From NCBI GenBank assembly GCA_905160935.1, contig CAJHZI010000629.1, positions 156,501-220,500 on the forward strand: a stretch of DNA of 64,000 nucleotides, read 5' to 3'. The notes beneath the pieces are model-generated. The model was given only the letters and a program-made list of their open reading frames with translations. It was not told where the DNA came from and made no database searches. The stretch is from Enchytraeus crypticus. Its lineage: Eukaryota; Annelida; Clitellata; Enchytraeida; Enchytraeidae. Position 1 is the first letter of the stretch; each line of letters starts with the position of its first letter. This document shows positions 51,746-61,828 of the stretch, one piece after another. Made by a program: the position numbers and the translations under genes.

Positions 51746-52435
51746 AGAAAAATACTATCTGAGATAAGTTAAAATCACGGTTTGTTACGCCGTGCAATTG
51801 AGGCGCATAAAAAGTTGCCGTTTGACTGCCGTTTATAATCTTAACGAACGATTACACATATCGGCACATTAAATTATACATACGAACATGCTACGATTAG
51901 AAATGGGTTCTCTTTGTAATCGGCACTATTGTTACCATCTCGGCTAGCCAATTGGTAAAAGCATTAACTTGAGTCTATAACTATCGTAAGATTGTGAAAA
52001 TGTCTCTATTTAATTGACTTAATAACAATTTAGCATTCTAACTGTTATCTCTTGGCCATATTTTGCGATACTTTCAGTTTAACTTTAATAATACTATCCG
52101 AAAAGTGGGCCTGGTTTAGCACTTGCTCAAATAAGCTACACATAGACTTAGACTTAGACTTGTAGACTTTGCGAATTTAAAATCAATATGTTTCGTTTCT
52201 ACGAGGTAACATTTACAAAACTACTATTTTGCCACTAATCATAAACTTAGTCTTATAATTGATCGAATAATTAAATTAATTAATAGTTAACAATTGAAAT
52301 AAAAGTAATTAATAGTTAATAATTGAAAATAAGTGTTGAATTTAGACTTATGTGTTATATTCCTTGTCATGCATGAAAAATTATGTCAACCGTTTCTGTG
52401 TATCAATATAGAAAATCACTTAACTAAAATTTAAA
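51746..52435. other. AT-rich spacer, no gene recognised
   Basis: A faint tRNA-like piece (GGCTAGCCAATTGGTAAAAG) lies at 51,945. A local duplication of TTAATAGTTAACAATTGAAA occurs at 52,279 and 52,310. Confidence 0.45.
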
Positions 52436-52444
52436 CTCTTATTA

Positions 52445-52572
52445 GGGTAGTGTCTCGTTCAACGTCTGTTTCCGCACTATAGGAGCACTGTAATAAAATA
52501 ATGCAGGGATTTTGAACCAATGACCTCTTTCTAACCAGGAAATCTTATCAAATCTGTCACCTATCGGGGCAT
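52445..52572 (-). mobile_element. SINE-B-like copy, decayed
   Basis: Plus-strand words GTTCAACGTCTGTTTCCGCA and GCAGGGATTTTGAACCAATG, CCTCTTTCTAACCAGG are the reverse complement of a tRNA-like head and a GACGTTGAAC tail. Confidence 0.5.
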
Positions 52573-53880
52573 TTCTTCATTTTCCTATTGCATATTTTAT
52601 GAATGCTCTAGATAACTATAACGTGTCTAACTTTGTACAGCCACAAGTAGCTTTCCACTTCCGCTATCGACGAAAGGAAAAAGAATCGGTTGAGGAGGAC
52701 TTGAGGGATATCTTCATTCAGACAGTAATTGGCAGACAGACTAGGTTAACACGCTTTAGGTTCTCCACGTTCCCATGGCGACGACGTCAACGCGGCGAAT
52801 CAGTTCATATGTTAATTGTCTTCAACTTATTAGTCTCATTTTCCAATTTAAAATTTAAATTTTGGAACAAAGATCCTGAGCACAACAGTTTTTAATCTAA
52901 TTTGGAATTTTTTCTGTTATACATTTATGATGTGTTACACGTTGTCTACTTTAACATTTTCTAATTTAATTTATCTAATTTAATCTAATTTAATTTAAAA
53001 GTTCATTGACTGAGCAATTATCTACTCTGATCAGCTGTTATGTGCTGGTTTAGCGGATTACATCGCTTCATGAAACGCGTCATTGAACAGTTTGAGTGTT
53101 CAAAGTTGGTAGAGTAGCAACTTTGGCTTATAACCAGGAGGCCATATTCTCAATTCCTAGCCGAACAGTCTGAATAAAGTGTGCTTTGTGATATGCAAAC
53201 TGAGGCTGCACTTTAAAAATCTAAATATTTACGCACGGAAAATATTCACTAGTTTGTTTTATAAACTAGTTTGCACAATAAAGGGTTAAACTAAATTTCA
53301 CATCAGGCGAGATTATTTCATATCATTTTAAAGTAAAATTGTGTGTGTGGGCTACAAAATGCATCAGCAGATCTCCACCCGAGTACAAAACTCCATCCGG
53401 AGTCTTTAAGCTAAACTAATATCGCATGAGAGTCATTTCGTAATACAGCAAGAGTAGTTAACTTCTCACTAATTAAAATATTTTACTTTCTCACTATTTC
53501 GATAAATCAAACGAGACGTTATATACATGTATGTTTTATTGGGTTCAAAAGTATAAAATACTCATATTGCTTTTAAATGATTAACCGTGATGCTATATAT
53601 CATATTTTAAACATCAGGGGTTGAAATGATGACTTTGTTATACAGAGTGGTCGAGATTTTATTATATATAATTTGCATCTGAACCAGAAATACAGCTCAG
53701 AAGAGATTGATTCAATACAGAATCGATCATTAAAAGATTTCATGAGCCAAAGTCTCCTTAGGAGCTGTGAGTTTCTTTGAGTTAAAAGTTAAACACATAC
53801 TATAGTGAAATAGTCAACTAAGATTATAACAATCACTTTTAATACCACTTGTTTAAATATTAGGCAGCTTAGCCAATTAT
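52573..53880. other. Spacer, no gene recognised
   Basis: The 98-codon frame at 52,599-52,895 includes an Arg-rich, GC-richer stretch (TRFRFSTFPWRRRQRG) but resembles nothing known. A tRNA-like remnant (AGTTGGTAGAGTAGCAACTT, ATTCTCAATTCC) lies at about 53,105-53,160. Confidence 0.4.
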
Positions 53881-53883
53881 CTA

Positions 53884-54008
53884 TATCCATGATACCATTC
53901 CTGTTAACACTCGAGATTTTACTCTCAGATCAGCTCTACCAGGAGTTGATCCTAGGACCTTTGGAACTGTCATTTAAAATTTCATGGCGTTAATACGCTG
54001 CTGATAGC
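53884..54008 (-). mobile_element. SINE-C fragment
   Basis: On the minus strand it reads AACGCCATGAAATTTTAAAT, GACAGTTCCAAAGGTCCTAG, GAGCTGATCTGAGAGTAAAA, TCTCGAGTGTTAACAGG, matching 59,690-59,815 in order. Confidence 0.78.
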
Positions 54009-54725
54009 TTGCACAACTATTTCCTCAGAAATCTAAATATTTCTCAAAAAGCAGAATGATGTTAATAGATTTTTTATAATCTGTCCTAATCCATATCCAG
54101 ATCACTGCCACAAAAGTCTATTCTTCAAGAGGTCATGAGTTAAATTCTTACAAATCCTTCTTTCAAAGAGAAATATTTTCGTTATAAAATGGACTAGGAT
54201 CAAGTTAATTAAAATAAGTGATACTACAAAGCAGAAGATAAATGTCATATGAACTAATCTTCTCTGACATCAATGCTAGTAGCACGCTAGCAATTGATAT
54301 TCTTGTCTCCGATTTAGACTTCCTTTCTTGGAAAGATTTATGATCATATGCTCGTTTGATGTTGCTTTCCGTTCGAGATAAATTAAAAATTCCTTTCCAC
54401 CTGTTATGTATTAATTCTCTAGTGTTTCGTCAAAAAATCTAAGTACATACATGTACTACTACATGCAGTCGCTTGCTCTGTTCACTTAAGAGCATTCTAT
54501 GATTGTACTAAAGTAGAATAGAATAGAATAGAATAGAATTTATTTGAGATAATAAATATATTTTATTTAAGAATACCTCCTCCTTTTCATTATTATCGGA
54601 CAGATTGATTGAATATTTGTCGGACGATTTAATCACGTTAGTTTCCGATAGATTGATTGATTAACTAACTGATGAATTTATAGATCGCAAAGAGTTACGA
54701 ATTTTACTAGAAATCTATCCATCTT
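54009..54725. other. AT-rich spacer, no gene recognised
   Basis: Holds a GAATA pentamer run at 54,517-54,540. Otherwise there is nothing. Confidence 0.5.
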
Positions 54726-54727
54726 AA

Positions 54728-55042
54728 GGACTATAGTCCTTTTCACCTGTGGTGTTGGGGTCACTGAAACTGAATAATACAACAACTGTATACTGCACGT
54801 ATCGTAAAAGACGACGAAGCAATGACTGAGAAAGGTGAAGAGAATCCATCCCGGAAGGCATAATCGTCTGAAGCTACAAGCCACACTTTTGTGGATTTGT
54901 TTGAAGCGATTCACTTGTTGATCGATGGAGTGACCTTTATCATGTGACAACAGATTACAGGTATGAAAATGTACCTTTGGTCTTACTATTTTCAGAACAT
55001 GGAGAATATAGAGCATCCTAGAGAAAGAGAGAGAGAGAGAGG
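54728..55042 (+). mobile_element. Fam2 copy, near full length
   Basis: The head GTGTTGGGGTCACTGAAACT, CAACTGTATACTGCACGTAT is followed by GACGACGAAGC, GACTGAGAAAGG, a CCACACTTTTGTGGATTTGT block, GATTCACTTGTTGATCGATG and a decayed 3' end (TTACTATTTTCAGAACATGG) with a GAGA tail. No coding frame. It is diverged but keeps the order of modules. Confidence 0.75.
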
Positions 55043-55904
55043 GAGGGATTTCATATTCGTGGACAAGCATCAGCATAAATGTCTGTTGCTCCAAGCTTTA
55101 TCCAAAATTGACACATGTAATTCACTACAACTTCATACGATGCAGCAATAAGTTCACCATTTTGAGCAATATTCTTCTTGCTTGCAAAACAGTTCTCTAG
55201 TTTGTTACTGGCGATATTCGATTCAAGACTGTTGTTGTTGTTTTACGGTATTGATCAACATCGTTAGAAAATTTCCTGCAGACTCTATCATATACTTCTC
55301 TCTTATATCATTTCTTTATCCCATGCGAGCTGCCCTATCCCATAGCTTCCGCTTTATGCTATCTTTCTCCTGCCTTTCCACTAATCCTTTCACTATTGTG
55401 TAGAGCTTAGTTGAGGAAGGAGAGGCCAAAAGGGACTTTTGCGAAAGATAAAATGCAAACGAGACAAGATCTAGTGTAGCTGATGAGTAGTCAAATTAAA
55501 AACTTAATAAGAAAACATTTTGCAGTGTTACAAAGAAGTTCAGTTTGACTTTCTAAGCTAAAAGTTTCCTGTTTTTCCTGAGTCCATCCTGGTCTTCGTA
55601 AAAAATGACGTAATAATCAAATGACATGCACAGAGAGGAAATAATTCTAAATAAACAGATAAGTTTAAATTTATAAATATAATTTAATAAATTTAAATGC
55701 ACTGCTTCAAAATGAGTACTGTAATTACAATAAATGAAATATTTAAAACATTCAATAATTAAATAAATTATTTAATGAAATATAACCGATATTATGAAGT
55801 AAATTATATTTATATGAAACTTTTAATTTTGAAATATTTTACTTAATTAAAATAGTAAAGTAGTTAACATTGAGAAGTTTTAAGAACTGCTAAGAATATA
55901 TGAG
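55043..55904. other. Spacer, no gene recognised
   Basis: The 73-codon frame at 55,182-55,403 is unrecognised. The rest is AT-rich. Confidence 0.5.
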
Positions 55905-55920
55905 TTTAGTCTCTCTCTCT

Positions 55921-55966
<46 letters not shown>

Positions 55967-56255
55967 ACTAGTGTTCTGCCAAGTGGCGGGTCCATGTTAC
56001 ATATTCTTACTGAGAGTCTGTTTCATTGCTCTAAAAGGAGTTCTCCATAGATCAACAAGATTTTCCATTCACAAAAAGATTAGGCAGATACATAACTTAT
56101 GCAATCTAAATATTGAAACAATTTGGCTTCTGAGGTAGCTTCCTGCTACTTTTCTCGGTTATTGTTTATTTTCCTCTTGCGACAACTGCAGTTAACGGTT
56201 GGTTTATTCTTCAGTGTATCGGACAAAACAGGAGAACCAACTATGGTATTACATT
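55905..56255 (-). mobile_element. Fam2 copy, full length
   Basis: On the minus strand: TTTTGTCCGATACACTGAAG, AATAAACCAACCGTTAACTG, CAGTTGTCGCAAGAGG, then AGCTACCTCAGAAGCCAAAT, TTGTTGATCTATGGAGAACT, AACAGACTCTCAGTAAGAAT, ATGGACCCGCCACTTGGCAG, AACACTAGTGACAG and a long GAGA tail (the CT run 55,909-55,964 on plus). About 340 bases with no ORF. It is the most complete copy in the window. Confidence 0.8.
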
Positions 56256-56680
56256 TGCTATTAGGTAATGCAGTATGTATATGTATATATTTGCCGGCTT
56301 ACGAAGCCGGGTGCTAAAATGATAACGATGACCCATTCTTCCTGAACTAATTCCTCGTCTCCCATTCATAGTCCTGTAAGGACTTAGTGATGAACGGTGC
56401 CACACCGACGCTCGTAATAAAGAAGATACGTCGCCAGCAAGGCGCCGGATGACAGAATCTGAGATTTTTCACTCTAGCGATGGTAAGACTGCAATGAGAA
56501 ATTAGAGTAGCTGCAATGGCACCATTGTGCAGGTCACAATCGCTTGGAGTCGCTATCCATTCTTAAGATTTCCGGAGATTTAGAAAATCTGACATCTAAA
56601 GTGCATTAGGATATGAGATACTGTGTTGTTGTTGTTGTCTTATATACTTTAGTAAATCTACGAGAGATATAAAATTAGCA
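56256..56680. other. Spacer, slightly GC-richer, no gene recognised
   Basis: 56,290-56,540 has CpG-containing words (GCCAGCAAGGCGCCGGATGA) but no long frame or known repeat. Confidence 0.45.
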
Positions 56681-56898
56681 GCATTCAGTTCTTTCATTTC
56701 ATCATTCTAGGCATTCAGTTCTTTCATCTCATCATTCTAGGCATTCAGTTCTTTCATTTCATCATTCTAGGCATTCAGTTCTTTCATCTCATCATTCTAG
56801 GCATTCAGTTCTTTCATTTCATCATTCTAGGCATTCAGTTCTTTCATCTCATCATTCTAGGCATTCAGTTCTTTCATCTCATCATTCTAGGCATTCAG
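56681..56898. repeat. 30-bp tandem repeat with alternating variants
   Basis: Seven 30-base units, each GCATTCAGTTCTTTCATYTC followed by ATCATTCTAG, plus a partial eighth. The Y position reads T,C,T,C,T,C,C in order, so most of the array is made of 60-base dimers. There are no spacers, so it is not a CRISPR array. Confidence 0.95.
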
Positions 56899-57930
56899 AA
56901 GTTTAATATCAATAACCATTCTATCAAATACGAAGTTTTTTGGCTCTAGAATCACAATTAAGTTATCTAAAACTCTCATGAAAACTCAGAAAAACTTTAA
57001 GTCCAAATTGACTGGGTAATGATGACTGATCATAGTTTAAAATGCTTAAAACTCTGCGGCAAGGTTTAAGAGTGTTCTTTGTATGTTTACCCTTTTACAA
57101 ACTATAAAACCGTCTAATCTTCCAATAATGCATAAAATAATTAGCTCAGAAATAAGCTGTATTGGCTGTCATCGTGGTATCGGTACACAATAATCTAAAA
57201 TAGTGCTGGGAATGTTTTCTATGGGTCGATTTGGACTTGTACACAAGATTCCTAGATCAATGGAGCTGCAGTTATTATATACATGTGAAGATATACAGTT
57301 ATTATATACTTGCAAACACACTGCCGCTCTGGTTCATGAACTACTCGATATTAAGAAAGAGTTTTTTAAATAACCCAGGATTGATATCATTGCAGAATTC
57401 GACTTACAATCGAACTCAGTCCAGCAACAGCAAAGTAAGCGGGCAGTCTACCAACATGACTAAAAAATAAATAAGTAAAACTCGCTTAAACCAACTCCAA
57501 CAAAATTTTAGATTAAAAAATCACAAAGGTTAGTGTAAACGTCAGCAATATCTCTTAAAAAGATATCAGTGATGGGCGCGCCTAAGATTGAACCTAGCTC
57601 CAATTGATCAGAAACGGGAGACATTAACAATCGTGCCGCAGGATCAACTTAAAAATACACCTAAATTCTTCAAGATGGCCTACTTCCAATCGAGACAGAT
57701 ACAAGGGAATAGATTTATGGATTTCAGCGTCAGCAGAATAAACCAACGTGTTTGTTATCTGCGTGCTGAGATTGAATGGGAGCCAACGCTTCATTTACTT
57801 AAATACTCACACGGCTCTTCGTGAGAATAATTCATATTCTACTTGTCTTCTACAAAAAATTGTTTTTAGCTTCTTCGCTTGTTTCAAATAACAAAAACAT
57901 GAGTCGGAGAACAGATACGGTGCATGCAAT
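56899..57930. other. Spacer with a decayed SINE, no gene recognised
   Basis: A minus-strand SINE-A-like piece (AACGTCAGCAATATCTCTTA, AGATATCAGTGATGGGCGCG, TTGAACC) lies at about 57,535-57,605. Two frames of 78-79 codons are unrecognised. Confidence 0.45.
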
Positions 57931-57934
57931 TGTA

Positions 57935-57935
57935 T

Positions 57936-58002
<67 letters not shown>

Positions 58003-58049
58003 ATTTTAAAGAAATACATACACATATACATGTATATACATGTATATAT

Positions 58050-58098
<49 letters not shown>

Positions 58099-58118
58099 TA
58101 TTACCGTTTGGCTTTATA
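57935..58118. repeat. (CA)n and (TA)n microsatellites
   Basis: A CA run at 57,947-57,984 is followed by TA runs at 57,985-58,002 and 58,054-58,091. The T/H and Y/I frames are artefacts. Confidence 0.93.
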
Positions 58119-58403
58119 TATACTACTACTACTACTACTAAGACTGCGCTACGTCCTATTTGGACCCTGCAGTAGGCTTCAAGGTTAATTGACTCCACCT
58201 CGCTCTATCCTCAGCCAGATCACAGATGCTCTCATCTAATATGTTCAAATTCTGATTTACATCTTTGAGATCTTTATTTACTAATTTGATCCATGTTTGT
58301 TTATTTTGACAACCTCTTTGTTTTGTCTGAGATTTTTTAATCTCATTTAAAGCAAGTTTTACAGGTGCATTGTTCGGTAACCTAAGTAAGTGACCTATCC
58401 ACT

Positions 58404-58724
58404 TTAGTCTTCGTGTTTTAATTGCAAGACTCCATTTTTTTCATTTGTTCTGATGTATAAGTTATCGTTGCTTATAATGTGAGGGTAATATATTTTAAGT
58501 ATTTTTCTTAATAGACTTCTATGAAATATGTCAATTTCGTGTTCCTGTTTTGAAGTTAATGTCCATAGCTCACTATTATATAAGTAAACTGGCGTAATAT
58601 AAGCATTGAATATATTTATTCTTGTTTTCATTGTTATTTTGCTATTTGTTAGTTTCATCTTGTATTTATTAAAAATAGCCATACACAATTGCTTTCTATG
58701 GATCATGTCTCTTTCAGTATCCAA
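58404..58724 (-). pseudogene. LINE reverse transcriptase C-terminal frame
   Basis: A 106-codon open part of the element above. It contains the YLYNSELWTLTSKQEHEIDI signature that in many LINEs precedes the C-terminal DNA-binding region. The frame upstream (58,727-58,883) is the same and is separated from the RT motif C piece only by the TAG at 58,884. Downstream a single shift at about 58,415 leads to the RRLKWIGHLLR block. Confidence 0.85.
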
Positions 58725-58883
58725 GTAAGAACCTAAATATTTGCATTTCTTCCATTCCTGATCATTTTTGTTTCCAATGGTATATTTTTCTGTTTTATCT
58801 GTGTTTAGTTTTAAATCTCTCTTATTCAGTTTATCATTGACTTCCTTTTGAATTTTGTCTGTTATATTTTTGCATGTGCTTAC

Positions 58884-59105
58884 CTATGCAATATCATCTG
58901 CAAACTGCTGACCAATATTTATACCCATTTCTCGTTTTATGCTACAGTTATGTTCTATAATATGATTAGGAATTAATTCTTGATATGGTATATTTTCTTT
59001 GGAGTACGAGTGCTCTTCAATTTGGTTTGCTATTTGAATTTGGTTCTCATGTTTGTTTAAGCTATTTGCAAGGTAAAATGTGAAAAGTACCGGGGTTAAG
59101 CTCAT
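58884..59105 (-). pseudogene. LINE reverse transcriptase fragment with motif C
   Basis: A 73-codon piece ending QQFADDIA then TAG. The two Asp residues of FADD are the metal-binding pair of reverse transcriptase. The TAG stands where W is common in relatives (ADDIAW), so a single TGG to TAG change is likely. The element is truncated just upstream, at (TA)n. Confidence 0.85.
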
Positions 59106-59265
59106 ATATACACTCTGTATAATATATTATATACATAAATATGATTAATTATGCATACGTATATTATACATATATATATACATATGCACATGCATGATTT
59201 TGTGTATAATATTACGTATAATTATATGTATATAATTATATATATATGTATAAGTATATTATATA

Positions 59266-59304
<39 letters not shown>

Positions 59305-59366
59305 TGAATCATTTTGTGCATATGTATAATTATATGTATATAAGTATATATATATATATATATACA

Positions 59367-59408
<42 letters not shown>

Positions 59409-59425
59409 ACATATATACGCCTATA
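59106..59425. repeat. (TA)n microsatellite cluster
   Basis: TA runs at 59,269-59,302 and 59,348-59,401 and several shorter ones. The 123-codon Y/I frame is an artefact. Confidence 0.92.
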
Positions 59426-59614
59426 TATCAAGGGAAGTATACCGCAGCGGAAATGTTCTAATTTCATTATAGTTTTGCAGCAATTTACAGCGTCAGTTGG
59501 CATACAAAGTGTTAGTTCATAAAAATTAAAATGCTCCAGTATGGCCTAGCAAATTGGTAACTTTGGCCTAGTCTATAGGTAACTAAAAATATTTAGAATA
59601 ATGTGGCCTACTGT

Positions 59615-60130
59615 AAATAACTTCCGTGCTGTGTCAGGGACACTGAAAAATGAATCAACCGTTAACTGAATGTCTCAATAGCGCAATGGTTAGAAGTGTA
59701 GATAACGTCATGAAGTTTTAAATGACAGACTCTTAGATGAATTGAGCCCTCGTGGTTTCGAATCCCAACCGCGCTTATCTGAGACTAAAATCTCGGACAT
59801 TCACAGGACTGGCTTCATGAAAAATGGACAAATTTGCCTAACGGATTTAACTTGTGGTATTAAAAGTGATAGATATCAACGTAGTTGATCATTTCATTAT
59901 AATGTGTGTTATTATTAACTGCACGTGTCGAAGGAGACGATTGGAAAGAGGCGATTCATGTCTTTCTACTCTATAGGCTACATAAGGTAAGGGTAAAGCG
60001 TAGACTTTATGAAGGTATTAACTTGATGACACCTCCATAGTGTTCCGTTTGCAGTCTGAAAGCAGACTCTGAGTATGAATATGTGCCTTGGTCCTGCCAC
60101 TTGGCAGAACACTAGATGGTGAGAGTGAGA
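59615..60130 (+). mobile_element. Fam2 copy split by SINE-C
   Basis: The head 59,620-59,668 (TGTGTCAGGGACACTGAAAA, ATCAACCGTTAACTG) continues at 59,915 (TTAACTGCACGTGTCGAAGG, AGACGATTGG), then CTATAGGCTACATAAGGTAA, AAGCGTAGACTTTATGAAGG, CAGACTCTGAGTATGAATAT, GTGCCTTGGTCCTGCCACTT, GGCAGAACACTAG and a GAGAGTGAG tail. The interruption is a SINE-C with a 7-base duplication. Confidence 0.85.
59669..59914 (+). mobile_element. SINE-C copy, complete, with target duplication
   Basis: Starts AATGTCTCAATAGCGCAATG (A-box-like TAGCGCAATGGTTAGAAG), B box GTTTCGAATCCCA at about 59,755, then TCTGAGACTAAAATCTCGGA, CATTCACAGGACTGGC, GTATTAAAAGTGATAGATAT, AGTTGATCATTTCATTATAA. It is flanked by TTAACTG on both sides (59,662-59,668 and 59,915-59,921). 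The A-to-B distance is long, as in tRNAs with a long variable arm. About 246 bases. Confidence 0.87.
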
Positions 60131-60320
60131 AAACAAAAAATAATCTTAGTATGATAATAAAGTACAAAGACGTTATCTAATTCTTAATGGAACACAAAAA
60201 TATTGCGAGTATTTTTCCTGACCTAATTTTTCTCGTCTCTCTCTCCTTTATTAACAAAAGCGTTTCTGAATTCCTTAAATAGCATTATCTATTTTGGATT
60301 TAACTCTTGGCCATCTACCT
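60131..60320. other. Spacer, no gene recognised
   Basis: Nothing recognised. Confidence 0.5.
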
Positions 60321-60321
60321 G

Positions 60322-60592
60322 GCGTCAGAAGAGGATCCAGGAACGTTTGAAGCGGGAGGGGGCCGTATTGTTACTTGCTGTCGTAAGTTCTTAGCAATTG
60401 TTTTAATTTTTTCCTTCAATAATAAATTCAAGACATTTTATTACCATGTAACAATAGAAACAAAGCTCACTTACTGATCACCTTCTGCTTGTTCGAAGAA
60501 GAATATATTGTTTTGGGGGGGTGGCACAGACGTAGTACGATGGTCACCCGGAGAGGGGGGAGACGACCCTCTAAATCTGTCCTTGCTTGGCT
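60322..60592. mobile_element. Possible decayed MITE
   Basis: Begins GTCAGAAGAGGATCCAGGAA and ends CTCTAAATCTGTCCTTGCTT, which could be imperfect inverted ends of the type (CAG)GGGCGGATCCAG. G runs stand near both ends (GCGGGAGGGGGC, GGGGGGGTGGC, AGAGGGGGGAGACG). The match is loose and I found no target duplication. Confidence 0.3.
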
Positions 60593-60900
60593 TGAGAACG
60601 CGAAAGCTAAATCCTAAATATCCTGAAAATCATTTAGATTTGTAGCCGATGAACTAACCGAGTTCCGTCTCTCAGTATCTTATTGTTTATACAATCATCC
60701 CAACAATCATTTCCTTGGTTTTTTCTTCTTTTTTCTATTTTCAATGAGAGAATAAATCGCATTTGTTCAGCTGAAAATGTCAATACTGATAATTATTAGC
60801 CTTCCAATGCACGTTGCTTCTGGATGTGCTATTTTAAGATTCTGAATATGTGACAGTATCAGGTAATGTAAGTATTCATTATGAAGTCCCTAATGTCAAT
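60593..60900. other. Spacer, no gene recognised
   Basis: Nothing recognised. Confidence 0.5.
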
Positions 60901-60904
60901 AGAA

Positions 60905-61008
60905 GCTAAAGCCAAGTTTAACATCAGTTTACAGCACGATTGCATGTCAATGACGGGGAGAGCGGTGAATTTGAACCCGGCACCTACTGATTCCTGGCTA
61001 TATGGAAG
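60905..61008 (-). mobile_element. SINE-A-like copy, decayed
   Basis: Plus-strand AAAGCCAAGTTTAACATCAG, TGACGGGGAGAGC, GAATTTGAACCCGGCACCTA, CTGATTC is the reverse complement of the SINE-A order (ATCAG, B box, TCA, GTTAAAC tail). Confidence 0.6.
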
Positions 61009-61305
61009 CTATATATAAGCCATATACAGCTATATAGTGTTATATCCAGATAAAATCTGATGAATGAACTTTTAACAATTATTACATTTCAAATATAATA
61101 GCATTTGAAATAATAACAGTGAAAGATAGCATATCGATTCCAGAATGTTGAACAATCCTGATACTATTTACTGAGCTGCAACACGGTCCTGTTCGAGCAG
61201 AAACTTGCTGATTGAATTGCATGCAAATCCAAGTAAGATACGCCTTATACATATTTCAATGTTCATTGTTCATAACACTTAACAAAGATGCTCTAACATC
61301 GCCTA
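61009..61305. other. Spacer, no gene recognised
   Basis: AT-rich, with a TATATAGC-rich bit at 61,000-61,045. Confidence 0.5.
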
Positions 61306-61308
61306 ACT

Positions 61309-61440
61309 GGCTGGAGCCAGTGGCGAAATAGGTAAGATACTCGACCGCGGAGCAGTATGTGCGGGGTTCAAATCCTGAGCTCGCCCGTCACTGACATCGC
61401 TTTCGAGTGCGGAAACTGACATTAATCTTAGCTTTACCGT
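61309..61440 (+). mobile_element. SINE-A copy
   Basis: GGCTGGAGCCAGTGGCGAAA, TAGGTAAGATACTCGACCGC, GGAGCAGTATGTGCGGG, B box GGTTCAAATCC, CTCGCCCGTCACTGACATCG, CTTTCGAGTGCGGAAACTGA, CATTAATCTTAGCTTTACCG. Well preserved. Another copy follows 250 bases later in the same orientation. Confidence 0.92.
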
Positions 61441-61692
61441 TGCGTTATCACCAGGCTTCGCGGGTAATTAATATAATTATTTCTACTACATTTACTCAAC
61501 AATTTGCAGATTACATTCAAAACAAAAATAGGGCAGCAAGCCCATCTGTGGGCATAGTGCTCAGGGATCATTCCAGCCTCAGAGCATGTCTGGATGTCTA
61601 CTACAATTCATGGAGTCAAGATAGGGAGGGCATAGGATTTGCTGGAGCCAATTTATAGTTTTGTCTACTTGATAGTAGGATGCTGCAGTATT
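61441..61692. other. Sequence between two SINE-A copies
   Basis: No repeat or protein recognised. Confidence 0.45.
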
Positions 61693-61828
61693 GGCTGGAG
61701 CCAATGGCGATGTCGGTAAGAGATTCCACCGCGGATCAGTATGTGCGGGGTTCAAATCCTGGGCTCGCCCGTCACTGACATCGCTTTCGGGTGAGTAAAC
61801 TGACGTTAACATTAGCTTTTTTAGCTTT
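61693..61828 (+). mobile_element. SINE-A copy, best preserved
   Basis: GGCTGGAGCCAATGGCGATG, TCGGTAAGAGATTCCACCGC, GGATCAGTATGTGCGGG, B box GGTTCAAATCC, TGGGCTCGCCCGTCACTGAC, ATCGCTTTCGGGTGAGTAAA, CTGACGTTAACATTAGC, TTTTTTAGC. The tRNA-like part is about 75 bases and the LINE-related tail about 40. Confidence 0.93.

Larger units (their letters stand above)
58120..59105 (-). mobile_element. 5'-truncated LINE with (TAG)n tail, minus strand
   Basis: On the minus strand the 3' part of a LINE ORF runs from 59,105 to a stop at about 58,158, followed after a few bases by TAGTAGTAGTAGTA. Order: LTPVLFTFYLANSL, NIGQQFADDIA (RT motif C, FADD), a TAG at 58,884-58,886, KLNTDKTEKYTIG, CKYLGSYLDTERDM, NAYITPVYLYNSELWTLTSK, then after a frameshift near 58,415 RRLKWIGHLLRLPNNAPVKL, ALNEIKK, LAEDRARWSQLTLKPTAGSK and stop. 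These are standard RT-thumb and C-terminal features of non-LTR retrotransposons. Only one stop and one shift over 950 bases make it one of the younger insertions. Confidence 0.9.

Noticed and set aside
52599-52895. 98-codon frame with Arg-rich part
   Set aside because: No recognisable domain. The Arg-rich part comes from a short GC-richer patch.
53105-53160. tRNA-like sequence GTTGGTAGAGTAGCAACTTT
   Set aside because: The B-box region (ATTCTCAATTCC) is degraded and the stems do not pair convincingly. Noted only as a remnant.
59151-59522. 123-codon Y/I-rich frame (also 5,538, 25,906, 50,665 and 57,924)
   Set aside because: Translation of (TA)n and (CA)n microsatellites.
60322-60592. MITE with GGATCCAG-type ends
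   Set aside because: Kept only as a low-confidence feature. The end similarity is loose and no target duplication was found.
61309-61828. tRNA genes (B-box GGTTCAAATCC and tRNA-like folds)
   Set aside because: Each is followed by the same LINE-like tail and occurs in many diverged copies, so these are SINEs and not functional tRNAs.
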